NCBI RefSeq assembly: GCF_000190695.1
Contig: NZ_GL870929.1
Coordinates: 1,457,393-1,521,392, forward strand
From: Kingella denitrificans ATCC 33394
GTDB taxonomy: Bacteria > Pseudomonadota > Gammaproteobacteria > Burkholderiales > Neisseriaceae
Direction of reading: 5' to 3'
Length of the DNA: 64,000 nt
The notes beneath the pieces are model-generated. The model was given only the letters and a program-made list of their open reading frames with translations, searched no databases and was not told the origin of the DNA. Of the stretch, positions 17,662 to 26,601 are shown piece by piece; the first letter of the stretch is position 1; each line of letters opens with the position of its first letter. A program made the translations under genes and the position numbers.

Positions 17662-19071
17662 TTAATCCAGCTTCTCACGGATAATGCTTTTCACAATGTC
17701 GGCATTGTTCGGCACCACCTGCACGCGCTGCGGCAAGTCTTCCAAGCCGTTCAGCTTCGCGGGGCGCGGAATCGCCACATCGCCCACCGCTTCGCGGATG
17801 GTGGCATCGAATTTAGCGGCCAACGCGGTTTCCAAACATACGATGATTTCGCCGTCTTCACGCACTTCGCGCGCCACTTTCACGCCGTCTGCCGTATGCG
17901 GGTCAATCAGTTCGCCATCGGTTTCGTACACTTGGCGGATGGTGGCCAGGCGGTCTTGGTGCAGGCTGCGTCCGGAAACGAAGCCGTATTTTTCGCGGAT
18001 TTCGGGCAGCTTGTGCGCCAGCGAAAAGCCTTTGCCCGCGCCCACTTCCGCCCACAAGGCGTTGATTTCGTCGCTGTCGCGCGCCATCAGATCGAATACG
18101 AAACGCTCGAAATTGGACGCTTTGGAAATGTCCATGGACGGGCTGGACGTTACATACGTCTGCTCGGTGGTGCGCGGACGGTATTCGCCGGTTTTGAAGA
18201 ATTGGTCGAGCACGTCGTTTTCGTTGGTGGCGACAATCAGGCGGCGAATCGGCAAACCCATTTGTTTGGCGATATGACCGGCGCACACGTTGCCGAAGTT
18301 GCCGCTGGGCACGCAGAAACTCACTTCTTGGCGGTTGTTGTCGGTGGCGCGGAAATAGCCCGCGAAATAATAGGCCACCTGCGCGACAATGCGGCCCCAG
18401 TTGATGCTGTTCACCGTGCCGATGTGGTATTTTTCTTTGAACGCGTGGTCGTTTTGCACGCTTTTCACGATGTCTTGGCAGTCGTCAAACATGCCTTTCA
18501 CGGCGATATTGACGATGTTTTCGTCTTGCAGGCTGAACATTTGCGCGCGCTGGAAGGCGGACATTTTGCCTTCGGGCGAGAGCATGAACACGTTCACGCC
18601 TTTTTTGCCGCGCAGGGCATATTCCGCCGCCGAGCCGGTGTCGCCGCTGGTGGCGCCCAGAATGTTCAACTGTTTGTTTTCTTTGTTCAATACATATTCG
18701 AATGCGTTGCCCAAAAACTGCATGGCCATATCTTTGAAGGCCAGCGTGGGGCCGTTGGACAGCGCTTGGATTTTGATGCCGTCTTTCAAGGTGCGCACGG
18801 GCGTGATGTCTGCCGAGCCGAAGGCTTCTTCGGTGTAGGTGCGGTCGATGATGCGGCGCAGGTCGGCTTCGGGGATGTCGGTGGCGAACAGGCGGATGAT
18901 TTCAAAGGCCAGTTCGCGGTAGCTCAAGCCGCGCCATTGGTCCAACATGGTTTCGCTCACGGCGGGATAGGCTTCGGGCAGCATCAGGCCGCCGTCTGGC
19001 GCGAGTCCCATCAATAGGATTTCGCTGAAGGATTTACGGTCGGTTTGGCCGCGTGTGCTGATGTATTTCAT
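17662..19071 (-). CDS. thrC: Threonine synthase
   Basis: Final step of threonine synthesis: PLP-dependent conversion of O-phosphohomoserine to threonine. The 469-residue protein shows the PLP lysine in GPTLAFKDMAMQ (Lys113), the phosphate-binding GATSGDTGSAAEYA, and PSGNFGNVCAGHIAKQMG. Length matches the long bacterial type. The start is MKYISTRGQTDRK; the frame remains open far upstream but that region overlaps the lipoprotein gene and a hairpin. An uptake core (17960-17969) lies near the C-terminal coding part. Confidence 0.96.
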   Translation of the reverse strand: MKYISTRGQTDRKSFSEILLMGLAPDGGLMLPEAYPAVSETMLDQWRGLSYRELAFEIIRLFATDIPEADLRRIIDRTYTEEAFGSADITPVRTLKDGIKIQALSNGPTLAFKDMAMQFLGNAFEYVLNKENKQLNILGATSGDTGSAAEYALRGKKGVNVFMLSPEGKMSAFQRAQMFSLQDENIVNIAVKGMFDDCQDIVKSVQNDHAFKEKYHIGTVNSINWGRIVAQVAYYFAGYFRATDNNRQEVSFCVPSGNFGNVCAGHIAKQMGLPIRRLIVATNENDVLDQFFKTGEYRPRTTEQTYVTSSPSMDISKASNFERFVFDLMARDSDEINALWAEVGAGKGFSLAHKLPEIREKYGFVSGRSLHQDRLATIRQVYETDGELIDPHTADGVKVAREVREDGEIIVCLETALAAKFDATIREAVGDVAIPRPAKLNGLEDLPQRVQVVPNNADIVKSIIREKLD

Positions 19072-19103
19072 GATTTTTGCCTTTTGGGATTGCGGAAATC
19101 TTG

Positions 19104-19150
19104 AAAGCAGCCTGCACTTGGGTTTATGGAAAGGTGCAGGCTGCTTTTTT
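19104..19150. terminator. Uptake-sequence inverted pair
   Basis: GAAAGCAGCCTGCAC and GTGCAGGCTGCTTTTTT between the lipoprotein stop and the thrC start. The long T tract faces the plus direction; the minus-strand tail (CTTTC) is shorter. Confidence 0.65.
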
Positions 19151-19154
19151 GGGG

Positions 19155-19538
19155 TTATCGTTGGGTGAACAGGCGTTTGTAGCACGCGGTAACGGTTTTC
19201 GCGCCCACTTCGGCCACCACGCGTGTGCGGCCTTCCGGCGTGAGAATTTGCGTCAAATCGGCGGCGGTCAGCTGGTTCGGCGCTTCTTCGCTCACGCAGC
19301 CGCAAATTTTGTTTTCCCATGCTTCCTGTTGCGACTGGCTCATGGCCAATGCGGCCAAGCGCCATTCGGTGCGTGACTGCAATTCGGTTTTACACTGGTT
19401 CTGCACATACATGCTGAACAAGTTAGCGCCGATGTTGGACGTGTTGCCGCCGCCCAAACCCAGTCCGCCCAAATCGCCCATGCCGCCGCATCCGCCCAAC
19501 ATCAATGCGGCTGCCAATACAAATGCCGTTTTTTTCAT
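19155..19538 (-). CDS. Lipoprotein, unknown function
   Basis: A 127-residue predicted lipoprotein with lipobox LGGC (Cys17) followed by a Gly-rich stretch (GGMGDLGGLGLGGG) and a helical domain containing four further cysteines (NQCKTELQ, ICGCVSEE, TACYKR). The ENKICGCVSEEAPNQLT pattern suggests a small helical disulfide-bearing domain; no family is recognised with confidence. Located upstream of thrC on the same strand but separated by a hairpin. Confidence 0.75.
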   Translation of the reverse strand: MKKTAFVLAAALMLGGCGGMGDLGGLGLGGGNTSNIGANLFSMYVQNQCKTELQSRTEWRLAALAMSQSQQEAWENKICGCVSEEAPNQLTAADLTQILTPEGRTRVVAEVGAKTVTACYKRLFTQR

Positions 19539-19670
19539 CGGTTATCCTTCTGCTGTTTTGTTTCGTAAAAGTGGTATTATCATAGAGAACACTGCGCCCG
19601 ACAAGGCAAATTGCACGGCAGAGCCGGAACGGGGCGCGGAGACCGTTGATTTCGAGAAAGCAGCCTGCAC

Positions 19671-20978
19671 ATGAACGATTTATTCTACACCCCGCCCGCC
19701 GCCCCGTTGGCCGAACGGCTGCGCCCGCAAAACCTGGACGATGTTTTGGGGCAGGAACACTTGACCGGCGAAGGAAAACCGCTGCGTGTGGCGATGGAGA
19801 GCGGCATTCCGCATTCCATGCTGCTTTGGGGCAGCCCCGGCATTGGCAAAACCACATTGGCGCGGATTATCGCGCAGGGCTTCGGCGCACAGTTTTTGCC
19901 CGTGTCCGCCGTGTTTTCGGGCGTGAAAGACATCCGCGAAGCGATTCAGAAAGCTGAAGCAGCGTGGCAGCGGCAGCAGCGCACCATTTTGTTTGTCGAT
20001 GAAGTCCACCGCTTCAACAAGGCGCAGCAGGACGCCTTTCTGCCGCATGTGGAAAGCGGGCTGATTACGTTTATCGGCGCGACCACGGAAAATCCGTCGT
20101 TTGAAGTGAATGCCGCCCTGCTTTCGCGCGCGCAGGTGTATGTGCTCAAACCGCTGGGCGAAAGCAGCCTGCACCGCCTGTATCAAAAAGCGCAACAGTT
20201 GCCCGAATATGAAAATTTGACGCTCGAACCCGAAGCATTGACCCTGCTGTGCCAAGCCGCCGACGGCGATGCGCGCCGTTTCCTGAATATGCTGGAACAA
20301 TGGTTTCATGCCGCCCAAACGCGCCGCATCGCCCGAATCGATGCCGATTTTGCCGCGCAAAACATGGGCGACACCGTGCGCCGTTTCGACAAAGGCGGCG
20401 AAGCGTTTTACAACCAAATCTCCGCCCTGCACAAATCCGTGCGCGGCTCGCACCCGAATGCCGCACTTTATTGGTTCTGCCGCATGATCGACGGCGGCGC
20501 CGACCCGCGTTATCTGGCGCGCCGCATTGTCCGCATGGCGTGGGAAGACATCGGGCTGGCCGACCCGCGCGCGTTGCAAATTGCTAACGATGCCGCTGCC
20601 ACGTTTGAACGGCTGGGCAGCCCCGAAGGCGAACTGGCGCTGGCGCAGGCGGTGCTGTATCTGGCCAGTGCCGCCAAATCCAACGCAGGTTACATGGCGT
20701 ATAACCACATGCGCCGCTTTGTCCGCGAACACGGCAGCGAACCCGTGCCGGTGCATTTGTGCAACGCGCCCACCAAGCTGATGAAAGAGCTGGGCTACGG
20801 CCGCGATTACCGCTATGCCCACGACGAACCGCACGCCTACGCCGCCGGCGAAAGCTATATGCCCGACGACTTGCCCGAACCGGATTTTTACCAGCCCGTG
20901 CCGCGCGGCTTGGAAATCAGAATTGCCGAAAAACTGGCGTGGCTGAAAAGTTTGGACGAACAGGCGGAAGCCGAATAG
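19671..20978 (+). CDS. rarA: Replication-associated recombination protein A (MgsA/RarA)
   Basis: A 435-residue AAA+ ATPase of the clamp-loader-like RarA family that acts at stalled replication forks. Walker A GSPGIGKT (residues 54-61), Walker [17 protein letters not shown], sensor 1 [14 protein letters not shown] and the C-terminal tetramerisation domain ([14 protein letters not shown]...AQAVLYLA) are all present. An uptake core lies inside the gene (20164-20173) and another just before the start (19660-19669). A TATTAT box at 19575-19580 may be part of its promoter. Confidence 0.96.
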   Translation: MNDLFYTPPAAPLAERLRPQNLDDVLGQEHLTGEGKPLRVAMESGIPHSMLLWGSPGIGKTTLARIIAQGFGAQFLPVSAVFSGVKDIREAIQKAEAAWQRQQRTILFVDEVHRFNKAQQDAFLPHVESGLITFIGATTENPSFEVNAALLSRAQVYVLKPLGESSLHRLYQKAQQLPEYENLTLEPEALTLLCQAADGDARRFLNMLEQWFHAAQTRRIARIDADFAAQNMGDTVRRFDKGGEAFYNQISALHKSVRGSHPNAALYWFCRMIDGGADPRYLARRIVRMAWEDIGLADPRALQIANDAAATFERLGSPEGELALAQAVLYLASAAKSNAGYMAYNHMRRFVREHGSEPVPVHLCNAPTKLMKELGYGRDYRYAHDEPHAYAAGESYMPDDLPEPDFYQPVPRGLEIRIAEKLAWLKSLDEQAEAE

Positions 20979-20984
20979 CCGCCC

Positions 20985-21029
20985 AAAGCAGCCTGCACTT
21001 TGGGGAAACGAAGTGCAGGCTGCTTTTTA
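20985..21029 (+). terminator. Uptake-sequence inverted pair
   Basis: CAAAGCAGCCTGCAC and GTGCAGGCTGCTTTTTAT just after the rarA stop, with a T tract in the right direction. Confidence 0.85.
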
Positions 21030-21080
21030 TAGCGGATGAGACAAGGCGGCAGTGCCGTATCATGGCGATTTTAATCCGCC
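21028..21080. repeat. Degenerate Correia-like element
   Basis: Begins TATAGCGGATGAGACAAGGC and ends GCGATTTTAATCCGCC, keeping both ends of the full elements but lacking about half of the middle. It directly follows the rarA hairpin, as the full element at 17538 follows another hairpin. Confidence 0.65.
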
Positions 21081-21305
21081 GCCAATGCCCGACCCGTGCC
21101 GCAGGCGGAAATGCACAATCGGCCAACGGACTGCACACACAGTTATCCACAGCCTCGAAAAGCAGCCTGCACCCCGCCAAAACAGCGTTTGCAAAAGCAG
21201 TGCACGGATTTTCCACAAAAATATCCACGAATAAAGCAGCCTGCACCTATCAAACCCGGCCCAAATCCGCGTATAATTTCGCCATTTCCAACCCCATTAA
21301 CCATC
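21081..21305. other. ftsE leader region with a DnaA-box motif
   Basis: Together with the rarA hairpin and Correia remnant this makes a gene-free stretch of about 330 bases. It holds TTATCCACA at 21143-21151 (perfect DnaA-box consensus), TTTTCCACA at 21209-21217 (one mismatch), two single uptake cores (21162-21171 and 21236-21245) and a TATAAT box at 21272-21277 that suits an ftsE promoter. No gene is seen. Confidence 0.5.
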
Positions 21306-21959
21306 ATGATACGATTTGAGTCCGTTTCCAAAGTGTATTCCGGCCATTTCCAAGCCCTGAAAAACATCAGCTTCAACATTCAAAAAGGCGAGATGATTTT
21401 CATCGCGGGGCATTCCGGCGCGGGCAAATCCACCGTTTTGCGCCTGATTGCGGGTATTACCAAGCCCACGTCCGGCAAAGTGCTGATTAACAAACACAAC
21501 CTTGGCGATTTGACCGACAACCAACTGTGCTACCTGCGCCAACACATCGGCATCGTGTTTCAAGACCACAAAATCCTGTTCGACCGCAACGTGCTGCAAA
21601 ACGTGATGCTGCCGCTGCGGATTATCGGCTACGACAACAAATCGGCGGAAAAACGCGCCCGCATCGCCATTGAAAAAGTGGGCCTGTCGGGGCGCGAGAA
21701 AGACGACCCGAACGGTTTGTCGGGCGGCGAGCAGCAGCGGCTGTGCATTGCCCGCGCGGTGGTGCACCAACCCAGCCTGCTGATTGCGGATGAGCCTTCC
21801 GCCAACTTGGACAGGGCGTATGCGCTGGATATCATGGAGCTTTTCAAAACGTTTCACGAAGCAGGCACCACCGTAATTGTGTCGGCGCACGATGAAACTT
21901 TAATGCAGGACTACGGCCACCGTATCTTGCGCTTGCAGCAGGGACGGTTTGCATCATGA
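21306..21959 (+). CDS. ftsE: Cell division ATP-binding protein FtsE
   Basis: ATPase partner of FtsX at the division septum; the pair controls septal peptidoglycan hydrolases. The 217-residue product has Walker A GHSGAGKS (35-42), signature LSGGEQQRLCIARA, and Walker B LLIADEPSANLD. Start chosen at MIRFESVSKVY; upstream in-frame sequence is intergenic. Its stop overlaps the ftsX start (ATGA at 21956-21959), indicating translational coupling. Confidence 0.97.
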   Translation: MIRFESVSKVYSGHFQALKNISFNIQKGEMIFIAGHSGAGKSTVLRLIAGITKPTSGKVLINKHNLGDLTDNQLCYLRQHIGIVFQDHKILFDRNVLQNVMLPLRIIGYDNKSAEKRARIAIEKVGLSGREKDDPNGLSGGEQQRLCIARAVVHQPSLLIADEPSANLDRAYALDIMELFKTFHEAGTTVIVSAHDETLMQDYGHRILRLQQGRFAS

Positions 21960-22867
21960 ACAATTATTTTTCACTTCATTGGGAAAGTGCGAAACGCGCG
22001 CTGGTGTATTTGTTCCGCCAGCCGGTGGCCACGCTGCTGATTCTGGCCATGCTGTCGATTGCCATGACGCTGCCGCTCACGCTGTATTTGAGCGTGCAAA
22101 GCGGCAAAGCGGTGCTGGACAAATTGAGCGACGTACCGCAAATCACGCTGTATATGGATTTGGCGGCCACGCAGCAGGATGTGGACAACGTGAAGCGCAT
22201 TTTGTCGGCCGAACACCGCGTGGAAGACGTGCGCTTTGTGAGCAAGGCGGACGGTTTGGCGGAAATGCAGAAGGCGATGGGCGAACAAGACATTGTGTCC
22301 ATGCTGGACGAAAACCCGCTGCCCGATGCGTTCATTGTGAAGCCGGTGAACAATTCGCCGGAAGAAATTGCCGCGCTGCAAAACGATTTTGTGCAGTATC
22401 CGATGGTGGAAACCGCGCAGCTGGACAAAGAATGGATGCAGACGCTGTATAAAATCAACCAGTTGCTGAACCGCGTGTTTTGGTTTTTATCGCTGACGTT
22501 GGGGCTGGCATTCGTGCTGGTGGCGCACAACACCATCCGTTTGCAGATTTTGAGCCACCGCGATGAAATTGAAATCACCAAACTTTTGGGCGCGCCTTCA
22601 TCGTTCGTGCGCCGCCCGTTCCTGTATCAGGCGGCGTGGCAGAGCCTGTTTGCGGGCAGTTTGAGCCTGTGGCTGTGCCATGTGCTGATGACGGCGACGC
22701 AGCCTTTGGTGAACCAGATTTTCCAGCCATACGGCATTGTGCTGCAATGGCGCACGTTCACGAACAGCGAAATGGGCTTGGTGATGCTGGTGGTGTGCGC
22801 GCTGGGCATTGCGGGCGCATGGCTGGCCAGCACGCAGCATTTGTTGAGTTTTCAGGCCAAACGCTGA
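21956..22867 (+). CDS. ftsX: Cell division protein FtsX
   Basis: Inner-membrane partner of FtsE. The 303-residue protein has the FtsX plan: a cytoplasmic N-terminus, one transmembrane helix near residues 25-45, a periplasmic domain (about 48-160), then three more helices in the C-terminal half including FWFLSLTLGLAFVLVAHNTIRLQI and the conserved EIEITKLLGAPSSFVRRPF. It overlaps ftsE by four bases. A strong hairpin follows. Confidence 0.96.
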   Translation: MNNYFSLHWESAKRALVYLFRQPVATLLILAMLSIAMTLPLTLYLSVQSGKAVLDKLSDVPQITLYMDLAATQQDVDNVKRILSAEHRVEDVRFVSKADGLAEMQKAMGEQDIVSMLDENPLPDAFIVKPVNNSPEEIAALQNDFVQYPMVETAQLDKEWMQTLYKINQLLNRVFWFLSLTLGLAFVLVAHNTIRLQILSHRDEIEITKLLGAPSSFVRRPFLYQAAWQSLFAGSLSLWLCHVLMTATQPLVNQIFQPYGIVLQWRTFTNSEMGLVMLVVCALGIAGAWLASTQHLLSFQAKR

Positions 22868-22883
22868 ATGCCGCCAAATGCCG

Positions 22884-22927
22884 AAAGCAGCCTGCACTTC
22901 GTTTTCCAAAGGTGCAGGCTGCTTTTT
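22884..22927 (+). terminator. Uptake-sequence inverted pair
   Basis: GAAAGCAGCCTGCAC and GTGCAGGCTGCTTTTTC after the ftsX stop; ends the ftsEX transcript. Confidence 0.85.
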
Positions 22928-23081
22928 CGGTATCGGAACATTCGCCAACATAGTTTTACAGTTTTGAAAAATCAAATTTTTTTAAAGCTGTTATGATATT
23001 CCGTTGGCGGCTTGGCATGGCAGCCTGCACGGGTTTTTGCCAATATCCGAACCGCCGTTTGCCATCAACTTGGAGTTTTTA

Positions 23082-23591
23082 GTGAAGATTACGCAATCAT
23101 GGTTTTTCTGTTTCTGCGCCCTGGCCAGCACGGCGGCATGGGCGGACGATGCGGCGCAGCCTGCACTTTTAACCGCGTCCGCACCGGCCACGCCGTCCGT
23201 GATTGAAGACGAAATACAGCAAACGTGGCAGCAGCGGGATTTCCAGCTGTCGGACGATATCGTGGTGGTGGACCCGCCGCCGGCAGCGCCGCAAACACCG
23301 GTGAAGCTGAACACGGCAACAACGGCCGTGGTGAAAACCCAAACGCGGATGAAGCCGCCGCGCGTGCAGCCTGCAAAAATCGTCAGCCTGCCGCCGGCCA
23401 AGCCCGTGCTGACGCGCGAACAGCGGATTGCGCAGGAAATCGCCCAAGAGCGGCAGGCGCTCGCCCGTTTGCGCGCGCAACTGGCGCAGGCACGGCAGCA
23501 GGGCAAGGCCAATGTCGTCCAGCAGATTACCGTGCAGATTCTCGACCGCGAAGGCAACATTGCCGCCTTGCAGCAGGAAATGCGCCGCTGA
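23082..23591 (+). CDS. Secreted Pro-rich coiled-coil protein, unknown function
   Basis: A 169-residue predicted exported protein starting at GTG (read as Met): KITQSWFFCFCALASTAAWA is a signal peptide with likely cleavage before DDAAQ. The mature part has a Pro-rich region (VVDPPPAAPQTPVK, VQPAKIVSLPPAKP) followed by a helical stretch rich in Arg/Gln/Ala (REQRIAQEIAQERQALARL) likely to form a coiled coil. TGGAG lies 6 bases before the GTG, which decides the start. Two uptake cores in the gene (23156 and about 23365) encode QPAL and VQPAK. Possibly co-transcribed with the DUF2130 gene 48 bases downstream. No family recognised. Confidence 0.7.
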   Translation: MKITQSWFFCFCALASTAAWADDAAQPALLTASAPATPSVIEDEIQQTWQQRDFQLSDDIVVVDPPPAAPQTPVKLNTATTAVVKTQTRMKPPRVQPAKIVSLPPAKPVLTREQRIAQEIAQERQALARLRAQLAQARQQGKANVVQQITVQILDREGNIAALQQEMRR

Positions 23592-23639
23592 CCGAAGCAG
23601 CCTGCACATTGCCGTTTAACCGTTCCCCGAAAGAGCCTC

Positions 23640-24956
23640 ATGCCGCACCAAATCAAATGCCCCAACTGCCACACCGCCTTTTCCATTGACGAAGCAGGTT
23701 ATGCCCAAATCCAAAGCCAAGTGCGCACCCAAGAGTTCGAGCAGGAAATCCGCCTGCAAGCCGAACGGCTACGCGAGAAATACCAAAGTGATTTGGAATT
23801 GGCCGGTGCGCAATCCGCCGCACGGATGCAGGCTGCTTTGGCGGAAAAAGAACAGCAAATCGTGCAGCTGCAAACCCGTTTGGCACAGCACGAGCAAAAC
23901 ACGCAGCTGGCGGTGCAGCAGGCACAAAGCAGCCTGCACGCCCAAATTGCTGAAAAAGAGCGCCAGCTCACCGCGCTGCAACTGCAAACACAGGCGCAGT
24001 TGCAGCAGCAGCGCGCCGAAGCGGACAAACAGCTGCTCATCGCCACGCACGAACAGGCACAAGCCTTGAGCCGCCTGCAAAACCAACTGGCGCAAACCCA
24101 GTCGCAACACCAGGCCGACCAACAGCATTTGCAGCAGCAATACGAATGGCAGCTGCGCCAAAAAGACGAAGCCATCGCGTTTTACCGCGATTTCAAAGCC
24201 AAGCAATCGACCAAAATGCTGGGCGAAAGTTTGGAGCAACACTGCGAAGTCGCCTTCAACCAAATCCGCGCCGCCGCCTTCCCAAATGCCGAATTCGGCA
24301 AGGACAACGATGCTTCCGGCGGCAGCAAGGGCGATTATATTTACCGCGAATGCGATGAAGAAGGCGTGGAAATCCTGTCGATTATGTTCGAGATGAAAAA
24401 CGAGGGCGACACCACGCAAACCAAAAAGAAAAACGAGCATTTTTTCAAGGAATTGGACAAAGACCGCAACGAGAAAAAATGCGAATACGCCGTGCTGGTG
24501 TCGCTGTTGGAGGGCGACAGCGAGCTGTATAACCAAGGCATTGTCGATGTGTCACACGCATATCCCAAAATGTATGTGGTGCGGCCGCAGTTTTTCATCG
24601 CCATGATTTCGCTGCTGCGCAATGCTGCGCTCAACAGCCTGAAATACAAGCAGGAATTGGCGCAATTCAAGGCGCAGAATGTCGATATTACCAATTTCGA
24701 GCAGGATTTGAATGATTTCAAAACCGCGTTCGCCCGCAATTACGATTTGGCGAGCCGGCGGTTTAACGAGGCGATTGAACACATCGACAAATCGATTGCG
24801 CAACTGGAAAAAACCAAGGCCGCGCTGCTGAATTCGGAAAACAATCTGCGGCTGGCGAACAACAAGGCGGAAGATTTGACGGTAAAAAGGTTGGTGCGCA
24901 AAAACCCGACCATGAAGGCGAAGTTTGCCGCGCTGAAAGACGGGGAAAACGGTTGA
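23640..24956 (+). CDS. DUF2130 domain protein with long coiled coil
   Basis: A 438-residue protein. The N-terminus has a single CPNC knuckle (Cys7, Cys10), then a Gln/Ala/Glu-rich coiled coil from about 25 to 185, then the DUF2130/COG4487 core ([46 protein letters not shown]) and a helical C-terminus. The acidic/lysine pattern of the core recalls PD-(D/E)XK-like nuclease folds, but I cannot show catalytic residues. Function unknown in the family. Two uptake cores lie in the coiled coil (23827 and 23929), encoding MQAAL and QSSLHA. Confidence 0.82.
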   Translation: MPHQIKCPNCHTAFSIDEAGYAQIQSQVRTQEFEQEIRLQAERLREKYQSDLELAGAQSAARMQAALAEKEQQIVQLQTRLAQHEQNTQLAVQQAQSSLHAQIAEKERQLTALQLQTQAQLQQQRAEADKQLLIATHEQAQALSRLQNQLAQTQSQHQADQQHLQQQYEWQLRQKDEAIAFYRDFKAKQSTKMLGESLEQHCEVAFNQIRAAAFPNAEFGKDNDASGGSKGDYIYRECDEEGVEILSIMFEMKNEGDTTQTKKKNEHFFKELDKDRNEKKCEYAVLVSLLEGDSELYNQGIVDVSHAYPKMYVVRPQFFIAMISLLRNAALNSLKYKQELAQFKAQNVDITNFEQDLNDFKTAFARNYDLASRRFNEAIEHIDKSIAQLEKTKAALLNSENNLRLANNKAEDLTVKRLVRKNPTMKAKFAALKDGENG

Positions 24957-24968
24957 TTTGCACATTGA

Positions 24969-25012
24969 AAAAGCAGCCTGCACTTCGGATGGGCAAGTGC
25001 AGGCTGCTTTTT
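24969..25012 (+). terminator. Uptake-sequence inverted pair
   Basis: AAAAAGCAGCCTGCAC and GTGCAGGCTGCTTTTTTG after the DUF2130 stop. Confidence 0.85.
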
Positions 25013-25038
25013 TGACGGTTTTTTGAAGCTGCGGGCGT

Positions 25039-25129
25039 TATAGCGGATTAAAATAAAAATGAGACAAGGCGTACAAGTAGTACGTCAAGGCGAGCCAACG
25101 CCGTATCATTGCGATTTTAATTCGCTATA
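25039..25129. mobile_element. Correia-like repeat element, internally shortened (91 bp)
   Basis: Starts TATAGCGGATTAAAATAAAA and ends TTTTAATTCGCTATA. Compared with the 106-bp copies it lacks about 15 bases of the GGCGAGCCGCAAG block. Its right end touches the stop codon of the exported protein gene at 25130, so it forms the 3' untranslated region of that gene. Confidence 0.82.
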
Positions 25130-25756
25130 TTATTCGACAGGAATATGGCAGGCTTTAAGTGACCAGAAGGCATACCGTTGGAAGCTGTGAGCACTGTTCT
25201 CGATAGGGCTATTGTCGAATGTGAGCGAAAGCAAGAGTTGCCGCAAATCGCGGTGTTGCTCCCCGCTCATGAAGCGGTCGACCGCATTGAACAGCGGCGG
25301 GTCTTGCTGAAGTTTTTCAACTTCTTGAAGGGACAGGCCGGGGCTGCGGTCTTCTTGCGTGAATGCCGACATGAGGCGCGACAATGCCTGCACGGTTTGC
25401 GGTGTCAGCAGGGCGAAATCCTGCTGCAATTCCTGCGGCGAGCGGCTCTGAACATAATGCAACGCTTCTTCCGCTTTGTATTCGCGAAAACCTTGCGATG
25501 TGGTCATTTTGGCCTTGAAGCATTGGAATTGTTCGTCCGTCATCTTCATTTTTTCCTGCCATGGCTGCAATTCATACCATGGCGGCAAGTCTTTTCCGCT
25601 GCCCAGGAATTGGCCGAAATCGAGAATCTGCACGGCGGTCTCGGTCAATTTTTGTGCGTCCTGCTGTTGTTGCGGCGTGGGGACAGGTTCTGCGCGCACG
25701 GCCAATGTGCCAAGCAGAAACACGGCGGATGCGGCAGTTCGAATAAAATTTTTCAT
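25130..25756 (-). CDS. Secreted protein, unknown function (paralogue of next gene)
   Basis: A 208-residue exported protein: signal peptide MKNFIRTAASAVFLLGTLAV ending RA before EPVPTPQQQQ. The mature protein is helical, Gln/Leu-rich, with one cysteine in EQFQCFKAKMTTSQGFREY and the block DFALLTPQTVQALSRLMSA shared word for word with the neighbour at 25842-26504. Both also share TFD/AFD...FWSLKACHI-like ends. No known domain recognised; likely periplasmic. It is the downstream member of a tandem pair, separated by a hairpin, with a Correia-like element directly after its stop. Confidence 0.75.
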   Translation of the reverse strand: MKNFIRTAASAVFLLGTLAVRAEPVPTPQQQQDAQKLTETAVQILDFGQFLGSGKDLPPWYELQPWQEKMKMTDEQFQCFKAKMTTSQGFREYKAEEALHYVQSRSPQELQQDFALLTPQTVQALSRLMSAFTQEDRSPGLSLQEVEKLQQDPPLFNAVDRFMSGEQHRDLRQLLLSLTFDNSPIENSAHSFQRYAFWSLKACHIPVE

Positions 25757-25793
25757 ATCAATATCCTATCAGGGGGAGGGTTCGGTGCAGGTA

Positions 25794-25837
25794 AAAAGCA
25801 GCCTGCACTTCGGATTGGGCAAGTGCAGGCTGCTTTT
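25794..25837. terminator. Uptake-sequence inverted pair
   Basis: AAAAAGCAGCCTGCAC and GTGCAGGCTGCTTTTGG between the two paralogous exported-protein genes. Confidence 0.8.
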
Positions 25838-25841
25838 GGGA

Positions 25842-26504
25842 CTATTTTCCCGATCTGCCATGGAATCCTGCCCGCAGTTCCTCTGCCGAAATATGGCATT
25901 CCCGCAGCGACCACAAACGATATCGCTCTATGCTGCGTGCTCCGTCCTCCTCAGGCGCGGTATCGAATGCGAACGAAAGCAGCAGCTGCCGCAAATCATG
26001 ATGCTGCGCTGACTCCATAAAACGGCTGACGGCATTGAACAAACGGGGATTTTGCTGCAACCGGTCCATTTCCTGTATGTACCTGTCGTTGTTATTATGG
26101 GCGATTCCGTCCTCCCAAGCCGACATTAGGCGCGACAATGCCTGCACGGTTTGCGGTGTCAGCAGGGCGAAATCCCGCTGCAAATCCTGTGGCGAGCGAT
26201 GTTGCACATAATCCAACGCTTCATCCATTTTGTATGCGCGGAAACCTTGCGACGTGCCCATTTTCGTGGTGAAGCAGCGGAATTCTTCGGCCGTCATGAT
26301 TGCCTGAAACGGCTTGTACCGCGAATCCTCAGAACCGTTGTAGCGGAACAATTGGCCCAAATCCAGAATCCTTACCGAGATGCCTGCCAATTTTTGCGCG
26401 GCCTGCCGTTGTTGTGGTGTCGGCGTGGATGTCGGTTTTGCGTTCGCTGCCAATGCACCGAACAGCAGCACGGTGGCTGCGGCAGTGCGAATCAATGCGT
26501 TCAT
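25842..26504 (-). CDS. Secreted protein, unknown function (paralogue of previous gene)
   Basis: A 220-residue exported protein with signal peptide MNALIRTAAATVLLFGALAA ending NA before KPTSTPTPQQ. It shares with its neighbour the patterns TSQGFR.YK..EAL.YVQ.RSPQ.LQ.DFALLTPQ, LFNAV.RFM and LRQLLLS...FD. Part of the match is exact at DNA level (a block around 26131-26175 equals 25372-25418), suggesting recent duplication or gene conversion. Function not recognised. It lies downstream of fusA on the same strand but behind a hairpin. Confidence 0.75.
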   Translation of the reverse strand: MNALIRTAAATVLLFGALAANAKPTSTPTPQQRQAAQKLAGISVRILDLGQLFRYNGSEDSRYKPFQAIMTAEEFRCFTTKMGTSQGFRAYKMDEALDYVQHRSPQDLQRDFALLTPQTVQALSRLMSAWEDGIAHNNNDRYIQEMDRLQQNPRLFNAVSRFMESAQHHDLRQLLLSFAFDTAPEEDGARSIERYRLWSLRECHISAEELRAGFHGRSGK

Positions 26505-26545
26505 ACAAACCTCCTGTTTTGACGATAGGGCTGCCAGTATATGCG

Positions 26546-26586
26546 AAAAGCAGCCTGAACTCCAAAAGAAAGTGCAGGCTGCTTTT
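26546..26586. terminator. Uptake-sequence inverted pair, one arm variant
   Basis: GAAAAGCAGCCTGAAC (last bases differ from the usual GCAC) pairs with GTGCAGGCTGCTTTTTAT just after the fusA stop. One arm is thus closer to the Kingella AGGCAGCCTGAA dialect. Confidence 0.75.
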
Positions 26587-26601
26587 TATGTGCCGATTCT
26601 A

